Shown: positions 22,731 through 28,025 of the stretch, one piece after another | Numbering within the stretch: position 1 is the stretch's first letter | Layout: every line of letters starts with the position of its first letter | Assembly: GCA_036374835.1 (NCBI GenBank) | Contig: DASUTB010000096.1 | Coordinates: forward strand, 1 to 28,025 | Direction: 5' to 3' | Source of the DNA: DASUTB01 sp036374835 | GTDB taxonomy: Bacteria; Actinomycetota; Actinomycetes; Jiangellales; Jiangellaceae | DNA: 28,025 nt | Made by a program: the position numbers and the translations under genes | The notes under the pieces: model-generated | The model's input: only the letters and a program-made list of their open reading frames with translations | The model's database searches: none | What the model was told of the DNA's origin: nothing

Positions 22731-22946
22731 GTGACTGACCGGACCGTCAAGGGCGGCGCAGCAAAGCCCCCGAAGACGACTTCTCCGATAGACGCGCCGG
22801 AGGCTGACGTCGCTGAACAGCAGCGCGAAGCATTCGACGAGGAGGATGACACGACATCGGAGGAGGAACCGCCCTTCGACGCAGACCCGGCCGACGCCGC
22901 CGAACAGCGCATCACGGTCGACTTCGACGACGACGAATACCGCTAG
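22731..22946 (+). CDS. Small acidic hypothetical protein
   Basis: This 71-residue, highly acidic protein has clusters such as DEEDD and SEEEPPFDADPAD, no cysteines and no hydrophobic segment. It is probably disordered. The GTG at 22731 has a strong Shine-Dalgarno, GGGAGG, ending 6-7 nt upstream. TAGGCT (22687-22692) may be a -10. It is divergent from the hydrolase gene and 145 nt upstream of the TetR gene. I recognise no family. Acidic tails of this sort occur in protein-interaction or nucleic-acid-mimic proteins, but no function should be assigned. Confidence 0.6.
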   Translation: MTDRTVKGGAAKPPKTTSPIDAPEADVAEQQREAFDEEDDTTSEEEPPFDADPADAAEQRITVDFDDDEYR

Positions 22947-23091
22947 CACGCCACACCTGCCGCGCACGCGGACGCGCACTGCCGCGCATGGCGTCCAGGC
23001 AGTTCGCACCCGCCGGGGTCGCACCGGCTCTCGTCCGGGTGGCGGGCGCAGAGGTACGATCGCGAGACGACGACCGCGGTGAAGGAGCAGC

Positions 23092-23715
23092 ATGAAACCA
23101 ATCCCGGAGGGGTCGGCGCGGGGGCTGCGGCTACCGCGTTCGAAGCGTCGCGAGCAGCTGCTTCTCGCCGCCAGGGCGGTGTTCTCGGAGAAGGGGTACC
23201 ACGCGACGGTGATGGACGACATCGCCGAACGCGCCGGTGTCAGCAAGCCGGTGCTGTACCAGCACTTCCCGGGAAAGCTCGATCTGTACGTCGCGCTACT
23301 CGACGAAAGCGGCGAGCAGCTCCTCACGCGCCTGCACGCGGCGCTGCGGTCGACCACCGACAACAAGCAGCGGGTGACGGCGACCGTCGCAGCGTACTTC
23401 GACTTCGTCGACGATCCCGGCAGCGCACACCGGTTGTTGTTCGAGTCCGACATCACGAACGAGCCGGCGGTCAGCGAGCGCCTCGACCGGTTCACCATGC
23501 TGTGCGCCCAGGAGATCGCGAAGATCATCACTGAGGACACCGGGCTGCCGGTCGACGAATCGACGCTGCTGGCCGTCGGGCTGGTGGGCATCGCCCACGT
23601 CACCGCCCGCTACTGGTTGACGACTGACGGATCGATTCCGCGCTCGACCGCGGCCGAACTCGTCGCGACACTCGGCTGGCGTGGCATCCGCGGCTTCCCG
23701 ATGCGGGACGAGTGA
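23092..23715 (+). CDS. TetR-family transcriptional regulator
   Basis: This 207-residue repressor-type protein has an N-terminal helix-turn-helix at about 18-65 (REQLLLAARAVFSEKGYHATVMDDIAERAGVSK split over helices 1-3, then VLYQHFPGKLDLYVALL). The C-terminal domain is a helical ligand-binding or dimerisation region. The ATG follows GAAGGAG at 23081-23087, and TACGAT (23055-23060) may be a -10. The position matches Rv3208 of M. tuberculosis, a TetR regulator upstream of the small DUF3107 gene. The targets are unknown. Its own gene is the simplest candidate, but I see no convincing operator dyad in the 145-nt upstream gap. Confidence 0.9.
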   Translation: MKPIPEGSARGLRLPRSKRREQLLLAARAVFSEKGYHATVMDDIAERAGVSKPVLYQHFPGKLDLYVALLDESGEQLLTRLHAALRSTTDNKQRVTATVAAYFDFVDDPGSAHRLLFESDITNEPAVSERLDRFTMLCAQEIAKIITEDTGLPVDESTLLAVGLVGIAHVTARYWLTTDGSIPRSTAAELVATLGWRGIRGFPMRDE

Positions 23716-23834
23716 CCGCCGTACGCGGGCAGTGAACGCGCGGCGCAGGCACGTACCGGTCTCGATTACGCTGGGCTCCGGTGACGCGGCCTCGCGTCGC
23801 AACTCGACAACGACTTGTATCGAAGGGGACATCC

Positions 23835-24059
23835 GTGGAGGTCAAGATCGGCGTCCGGAACGCAACGCGCGAACTCGTTCTGGAGAGCTCGCAAACGCCG
23901 GACGAGGTACATGACGCCGTCATGAAGGCGCTCAAGAGCAACAACGGCGTTCTTGAGCTGACCGACGAGCGGGGCCGGCAAGTCGTCGTCGTCGTCGAGC
24001 ACCTGACGTACGTGGACATCGGCGAGAGCGAGGAGCGCCGCGTCGGCTTCGGACTCTAA
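23835..24059 (+). CDS. DUF3107 family protein (TB9.4-like)
   Basis: This 74-residue protein begins VEVKIGVRN, continues TRELVLESSQTPDEVHDAV and ends VEHLTYVDIGESEERRVGFGL. The FGL terminus and size are typical of the actinobacterial DUF3107 family (Rv3208A in M. tuberculosis). The fold is probably a small alpha-beta domain and the function is unknown. GTG at 23835 is preferred to an upstream start at 23781, because AAGGGG (23823-23828) is well placed and homologues begin at this point. It follows the TetR gene on the same strand and ends before a bidirectional hairpin. Confidence 0.88.
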   Translation: MEVKIGVRNATRELVLESSQTPDEVHDAVMKALKSNNGVLELTDERGRQVVVVVEHLTYVDIGESEERRVGFGL

Positions 24060-24063
24060 CTCA

Positions 24064-24101
24064 GAATGATCACGTAAAGCTGGTAATTCCGAGCTTTACG
24101 T
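24064..24101. terminator. Bidirectional terminator carrying a GAATGATCACGTAAA repeat
   Basis: ACGTAAAGCT (24072-24081) and AGCTTTACGT (24092-24101) form a perfect 10-bp stem with a 10-nt loop. The upstream side begins with GAATGATCACGTAAA, identical to the end of the alkyltransferase-like gene. It lies between the convergent DUF3107 and ferritin-like genes. Confidence 0.7.
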
Positions 24102-24155
24102 CTCCTGTAGGCCCGGCAAGGTACGGACAATCCGCGCAAGGGCCGGTTACCCCGC

Positions 24156-24845
24156 CTACGGCGCGAGACCGAGCGATTCCATTCGCTTGGTGTGGTTCTC
24201 GGTCAGCCTGGCGAAGACCTGGCTCAGTGCGGCAAGATCCATGCCGGGACGGTCGGCGCCTCCGGCGATCAGCGCGGCCAGCGAGTCACGCTCGGCCGCC
24301 ACGACCTGGGCCTGTGCGAGTGCCTCGCCGACGAGCCGGCGTCCCCACAGCGCCAGACGGCCCGCGATGCCGGGGTCCTTCTCGATCGCCGAACGAACCC
24401 GTTCAACTACGAACCCGGCGTGCCCGGTGTCGCTGAGGACCTCGAGCACGAGATTCTTCGTGTCCGGGTCCAGGTACGCCGAGACCTCGCGGTAGAAATC
24501 GATCCCGATTCCATCACCGACATACGCCTTGACGAGCCCCTCGTACCAGTCGCTCGGCACCGTGCGGTCGTGGAATCTAGCCAGGGCGTCACGGAACGGC
24601 CCCATCGCGGCTTCGGTGTCGACACCGAGCTCCCGTAGCCGCTCGCGCAGCTGCTCGAAATGATGGAACTCGGCGACCGCCATCTTGGCGACCTCGGCCT
24701 TGTCCGCGAGCGTCGGCGCGAGCTTGGCGTCTTCGGCGAGCCGCTCGAAAGCGGTCAGTTCGGCAAGTGCCAGCACGGCAAGGAGGTCGACGACAGCTTC
24801 CCGGTACGCGGCTTCGTCGGGATTCGGCAACGGACGCTCGGTCAT
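24156..24845 (-). CDS. Ferritin-like fold protein (MiaE-like)
   Basis: This is a 229-residue, mostly helical protein. Possible metal ligands are spread in the ferritin-like pattern: LAELTAFERL, AEFHHFEQL (ExxH), DFYREVSAYL and LSDTGHAGFV (DxxH-like). Four-helix proteins of this kind resemble MiaE-type tRNA hydroxylases and are conserved beside rhlE in actinobacteria (Rv3210c position). Whether it binds iron is untested, and one usual Glu appears to be Asp. ATG at 24845 is preceded by TAGTGT 8 nt upstream. It is convergent with DUF3107 and divergent from the DEAD-box helicase gene. Confidence 0.8.
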   Translation of the reverse strand: MTERPLPNPDEAAYREAVVDLLAVLALAELTAFERLAEDAKLAPTLADKAEVAKMAVAEFHHFEQLRERLRELGVDTEAAMGPFRDALARFHDRTVPSDWYEGLVKAYVGDGIGIDFYREVSAYLDPDTKNLVLEVLSDTGHAGFVVERVRSAIEKDPGIAGRLALWGRRLVGEALAQAQVVAAERDSLAALIAGGADRPGMDLAALSQVFARLTENHTKRMESLGLAP

Positions 24846-24997
24846 GACTCCGAACACTAGCGACTCGCCGCGGCGGCGTATCAGGCACCGGCCGCACGTT
24901 GCCGCGACAGGCCGGCGCCGGCTCGAAATATGGATTGGCGCTCCGGCAAGGTAAGCTGGCTCCGGTAATTGCGGCGTCCGAGAGACGTACGGGCGCC

Positions 24998-25102
24998 CCT
25001 TGAGGCCGGCACAAGCAACCTGCTTCGGCCCCGCGATGTTCGGCGTTGTGACAACGTCGCGCGCGGCGCGGCCGATTCGCCGTTGGCACCGACGCCTCAA
25101 GG
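24998..25102 (+). promoter_or_regulatory. Structured 5' leader of the DEAD-box helicase gene
   Basis: CCTTGAGGC (24998-25006) pairs perfectly with GCCTCAAGG (25094-25102), enclosing about 87 nt. Inside, GCGTTGT/ACAACGTC forms a tight dyad around 25045-25062, and GGCC/GGCC with CGCG/CGCG can also pair. TAAGCT at about 24952-24957 may be a -10, giving a leader of about 165 nt before TTG 25132. Structured leaders on DEAD-box helicase mRNAs often mediate autoregulation. The function here is inferred. Confidence 0.45.
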
Positions 25103-25131
25103 CCCCGACAACACAAAGAGGCGAGTAGCCT

Positions 25132-26634
25132 TTGACAACGTTCCGAGAACTCGGGGTTCTGGCCCCGATCGCCGAAGCCCTCGAAAGGGTCGGCATTACA
25201 ACACCTTTCCCGATTCAAGAGCTGGCGTTGCCGGTCGCGCTCACCGGCAACGATCTGATCGGCCAAGCCCGCACCGGCACCGGCAAGACGTTCGCGTTCG
25301 GCTTGCCGATGCTGCAGCGCATCGTGGCGCCGGATGAGCGCGACTACAACGAGGCGGTCGAGCCGGGCAAGCCACAGGCCCTGGTGATCGTTCCAACTCG
25401 TGAGCTGGCGATCCAGGTCAGCAACGATCTCGAGGCGGCGGCGGCGATCCGCAAGGTCCGCCTGCTCACGGTCTACGGCGGACGCGCGTACGAGCCGCAG
25501 ATCAACATGCTCGGCAGCGGCGTCGACGTCGTCGTCGGCACGCCTGGACGGCTCCTTGACCTTGCCGATCAGGGATACCTCGACCTTGTCCACATCAAGG
25601 TCCTGGTGCTCGACGAGGCCGACAAGATGCTCGATCTCGGCTTCTTGCCCGACATCGAGAAGCTGATCGGCCGGACGCCGGAGCTACGCCAGACCATGCT
25701 GTTCTCGGCCACCATGCCGGCGCCGATCGTCAGCCTCGCCCGGCGGTACCTGCGGCATCCGCTGAACATCCGTGCCGAGGCGCCAGACGAATCGCAGATC
25801 GTGCCCGCGACCGCCCAGTTCGTCTACCGTGCGCACTCACTGGACAAGGACGAGATGATCGGCCGGCTGCTCCGGGCCGAGAATCGTGGCCTCGCGATCA
25901 TCTTCTGTAAGACCAAGCGGCAGACCCAGCGCTACGCCGACGAGTTGGAGCAACGCGGATTCGCGGTCGCGGCAGTGCACGGCGACCTTGGTCAGGGTGC
26001 CCGCGAGCGGGCGCTCCGAGCATTCCGCAACCGCAAGATCGACGTGCTGGTCGCCACCGACGTCGCGGCGCGCGGCCTCGATGTCGAGGGCGTGACCCAC
26101 GTCGTCAACGTGTCCTGCCCGGACGACGCGGACGACTACCTGCACCGCATCGGACGCACCGGCCGGGCCGGCGCTTCCGGCGTCGCGATCACACTCGTCG
26201 ACTGGGAGGACCTGGCACGCTGGAAGGTCATCAACAACACACTCGGCCTGCCGTTCCCGGAGCCGGTGGAGACCTACTCCAGCTCCGAGCACTTCTTCAC
26301 CGACCTGGGTATCCCGAAGGGGACCAAGGGCAGGCTCCCCCGGGATCAGCGCACCCGCGCCGGGCTCGACGCTGAAGAGGTCGAGGACATCGGCGAGACC
26401 GGCAAGAAACGCCCGCGCAGCGGTGGTTCGGCCGATGGCCGATCCGGCGGCCGAACCCGCAACCGGCGCCGCGGCGGCGGAGACAGCCGTGCATCCAGTA
26501 GTGCGCGAAACGCCGCGAGTTCCGGCGCCGGCTCGACAACGGGCCAGTCCGGCTCGTCGGACACGGACGGACCACGACGCCGCAGGACGCGCACCCGCAA
26601 GCGCACCCGTGCCGGCCAGCAGGTCGGCAAGTAG
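25132..26634 (+). CDS. rhlE: DEAD-box ATP-dependent RNA helicase (RhlE-like)
   Basis: This 500-residue RNA helicase shows the full motif series: Q-motif FPIQ, motif I ARTGTGKT, Ia PTREL, GG, Ib TPGR, II DEAD, III SAT, IV IIFCKT, V ATDVAARGLDV and VI HRIGRTGRAG. Residues from about 400 form a low-complexity tail that is acidic, then Gly/Arg/Ser-rich, and ends in the basic RRRRTRTRKRTRAG. Such tails bind RNA. The role is RNA remodelling, ribosome assembly or turnover, with possible degradosome links. The start is TTG at 25132 after AGAGGCGAG. No ATG or GTG near the start gives the expected N-terminus. It matches the rhlE (Rv3211) position next to the ferritin-like gene. Confidence 0.93.
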   Translation: MTTFRELGVLAPIAEALERVGITTPFPIQELALPVALTGNDLIGQARTGTGKTFAFGLPMLQRIVAPDERDYNEAVEPGKPQALVIVPTRELAIQVSNDLEAAAAIRKVRLLTVYGGRAYEPQINMLGSGVDVVVGTPGRLLDLADQGYLDLVHIKVLVLDEADKMLDLGFLPDIEKLIGRTPELRQTMLFSATMPAPIVSLARRYLRHPLNIRAEAPDESQIVPATAQFVYRAHSLDKDEMIGRLLRAENRGLAIIFCKTKRQTQRYADELEQRGFAVAAVHGDLGQGARERALRAFRNRKIDVLVATDVAARGLDVEGVTHVVNVSCPDDADDYLHRIGRTGRAGASGVAITLVDWEDLARWKVINNTLGLPFPEPVETYSSSEHFFTDLGIPKGTKGRLPRDQRTRAGLDAEEVEDIGETGKKRPRSGGSADGRSGGRTRNRRRGGGDSRASSSARNAASSGAGSTTGQSGSSDTDGPRRRRTRTRKRTRAGQQVGK

Positions 26635-26701
26635 TCGCCGGCAATCGAGCCACTACGGGGCGAAGTGTTTAGCCGTGCCGATGTGCGGGCATACTGATCT
26701 T

Positions 26702-27058
26702 GTGGATCCGCGTGTACGGGCGGTTGGTGTGCTGATCTCCGTCGTTGTGACGGCAGGCGTGAGTTCAGGGTGTGCGGAGTGGCAGGCCGACGTGGCGCGC
26801 GAGCGCGGTATGCCGTTCGGCAACGGTGAGTATGAGGGCCGGGTGGTTGCACAGTCCGGTCTCAACGTCCGCAGCGAGCCGTCGACCGATTCGGAGTCGC
26901 TGGCGACACTCACCAACGGCACGTCCCTGCGCATCACATGCAAGGCGGAAGGCGAGACCATCGAAGGCAACTCGACGTGGTACAAGCTCGGCTTCGCGCG
27001 GTGGGTGTCCGCGAAGTACGTCTCCAACGTCGGTGCGGCCCCCGAGCGGTGTGACTGA
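26702..27058 (+). CDS. Small SH3-like (SH3b) lipoprotein
   Basis: This 118-residue secreted protein has a lipoprotein signal peptide: AVGVLISVVVTAGVSSGC with lipobox VSSGC, followed by the mature chain. The mature region (about 45-110) reads as a bacterial SH3 domain, with GLNVRSEPSTDSESLATL, GTSLRITCKAEG and WYKLGFARWVSAKYVS. Two further Cys (CKAEG and the C-terminal RCD) could form a disulfide. Such domains bind peptidoglycan or surface proteins. GTG at 26702 has CATACT (26690-26695) 6 nt upstream and no Shine-Dalgarno, so a leaderless mRNA is likely. A longer in-frame extension overlaps rhlE and is rejected. The cell-surface role is inferred. Confidence 0.8.
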   Translation: MDPRVRAVGVLISVVVTAGVSSGCAEWQADVARERGMPFGNGEYEGRVVAQSGLNVRSEPSTDSESLATLTNGTSLRITCKAEGETIEGNSTWYKLGFARWVSAKYVSNVGAAPERCD

Positions 27059-27097
27059 TCCCGGTGACGGTTCGCCGCACCGGTAACGTAGCTGCGC

Positions 27098-27943
27098 ATG
27101 AGCACGCCTCGATCTCTTGACCTGCCGAAAGGTGTCCGTCCGGGCCGGATCGTCACGTCTCGTGGTGACTTCGCCGCGCTCGTCGCCGATCCGCCGGCAG
27201 GCGACCGTCCGGCAGTGATCCTCGTGCCCGGCTGGACCGGCAGCAAGGAGGACTTCGCCGCGGTCCTCGCGCCGATCGCGCGGGCCGGCTATCAGGCGGT
27301 CTCGATCGACCAACGTGGGCAGTTCGAGACCGCCGGCAAGGACGACGAGGGCGCGTACACACTCGACGGCTTCGGCGCGGACCTTCGTGCACTCATCGCT
27401 GCTTGTGGCGGCCGCGCCCATCTCGTCGGCCACTCGTTCGGAGGCCTCGTCGTGCGCACCGCGGCAATCGCCGATCCGCCGGCCGTCGCGTCGGTGACCT
27501 TGCTGTGCTCCGGCCCGGCCGCACTGCCGGCGGAGGTACATCCGCTGTTGGACGCTCTGGCGGATGCGATCGGCAACGTGGGGCTTGCCCTGGCGTGGAA
27601 GGCCAAGCGGGCCCATGAGCTGGCGAACGGTACACCGGCGGTTCCGGACGATATCGAGGCGTTCCTCGCACGGCGCTTCGTCACCAACCATCCGGTGTCG
27701 CTACAAGCGATGACCCGGCTACTGACGTCGGCACCCGATCTTGTCAGTGAACTACGCGCAACGGAGGTACCGGTTCAGGTCGTGTTCGGCGCGGACGACG
27801 ACGGCTGGCCGCTCGACACGCAGCGCGAGATGGCCGCCCGGCTCAACGCTCCGGTGCACATCATCGAGGACGCCGGACACTCTCCCGCCGTCGAACAGCC
27901 CGAGGCGACCGCCACCACACTCCTCAACTTCTGGGAAGAATGA
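27098..27943 (+). CDS. Alpha/beta hydrolase (possible lipase/esterase)
   Basis: This 281-residue alpha/beta-hydrolase has oxyanion-hole region VPGWTGSKEDF, nucleophile elbow GHSFGG, acid-loop FGADDDGWPL and catalytic His in EDAGHSPAVEQP. No signal peptide is visible, so it should be cytoplasmic. The substrate is unknown. The ATG at 27098 lacks a Shine-Dalgarno, and TAACGT (27084-27089) lies 8 nt upstream. The gene ends Trp-Glu-Glu, and its last Glu codon and TGA form the first six bases of an 88-bp palindrome, so the repeat supplies the 3' end of the gene. Confidence 0.88.
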   Translation: MSTPRSLDLPKGVRPGRIVTSRGDFAALVADPPAGDRPAVILVPGWTGSKEDFAAVLAPIARAGYQAVSIDQRGQFETAGKDDEGAYTLDGFGADLRALIAACGGRAHLVGHSFGGLVVRTAAIADPPAVASVTLLCSGPAALPAEVHPLLDALADAIGNVGLALAWKAKRAHELANGTPAVPDDIEAFLARRFVTNHPVSLQAMTRLLTSAPDLVSELRATEVPVQVVFGADDDGWPLDTQREMAARLNAPVHIIEDAGHSPAVEQPEATATTLLNFWEE

Positions 27944-28025
27944 CCATGTTTGGCCGGGGTTTTCCAGCCAAACATGGCCCGCGGGCCATGTTTGGCTGGA
28001 AAACCCCGGCCAAACATGGTCATTC
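27938..28025. repeat. 88-bp perfect palindrome at the end of the window
   Basis: Bases 27938-28025 are identical to their own reverse complement (44-bp arms, centre between 27981 and 27982). Each arm also contains its own inverted pair, CCATGTTTGGC and GCCAAACATGG, so the 11-mer occurs four times in alternating orientation. Both ends carry GAATGA. The left TGA is the stop of the hydrolase, and the right one could be the stop of an unseen convergent gene. The first 17 nt match 8073-8089. It probably acts as a bidirectional terminator. Confidence 0.9.

Noticed and set aside
26423..26701. N-terminal extension of the SH3-like lipoprotein
   Set aside because: It overlaps the rhlE tail out of frame. 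GTG 26702 directly precedes a lipoprotein signal peptide and has a -10 hexamer 6 nt upstream.
27775..28023. An 82-residue reverse frame starting inside the terminal palindrome
   Set aside because: Its first 30 residues are translated palindrome and the rest is antisense to the hydrolase.

Overview
The window reads as chromosomal DNA from a high-GC actinobacterium. It encodes WhiB7, mycoredoxin, the AdnA/AdnB helicase-nuclease pair, UvrD2 with a tetracysteine-HRDC tail, MoeZ, a DUF3107 protein and an RhlE-type helicase. Most starts that lack a ribosome binding site carry a -10-like hexamer 6-8 nt upstream, as expected for leaderless actinobacterial transcripts. From memory, gene order and strand closely follow the Mycobacterium tuberculosis Rv3197-Rv3211 neighbourhood (ABC1 kinase, whiB7, uvrD2, mrx1, nudC, adnB, adnA, alkyltransferase-like gene, moeB1/moeZ, TetR, Rv3208A, Rv3210c-like, rhlE). 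The genus cannot be fixed from sequence alone.

Layout: 1-4.1 kb holds an ABC1 kinase and a three-gene polar amino-acid ABC importer. 4.1-5.6 kb is the whiB7 region: a small zinc-ribbon protein, a symmetric array of eight copies of a 10-mer, a 98-residue unknown protein, whiB7, and the whiB7 leader with promoter, uORF and attenuator. 5.7-17.7 kb is rich in DNA repair and redox genes: uvrD2, mycoredoxin, nudC, deoD, tesB, adnB, adnA and an alkyltransferase-like gene. 17.7-24.1 kb holds a large membrane protein with a degenerate kinase-like domain, moeZ, an alpha/beta hydrolase, a small acidic protein, a TetR regulator and the DUF3107 gene. 24.1-28.0 kb holds a ferritin-like protein, a DEAD-box helicase with a structured leader, an SH3-like lipoprotein and a second alpha/beta hydrolase. 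An 88-bp perfect palindrome closes the window.

How the parts may work together (inference): whiB7 appears to be controlled by an autoregulatory promoter plus ribosome-mediated attenuation. Mycoredoxin and moeZ each have a GGAA(C/T)-N18-GTT promoter, the signature of the thiol-stress sigma factor SigR/SigH. UvrD2, AdnAB and the alkyltransferase-like protein are repair functions. Several convergent gene pairs end inside inverted repeats that include the stop codons.

I see no CRISPR array, rRNA, tRNA, transposase, prophage or obvious defence system. The least explained structure is the mirror-symmetric repeat array at 4335-4539. The most informative regulatory unit is the whiB7 leader. No stretch longer than about 300 bases is without an assigned gene or described element.
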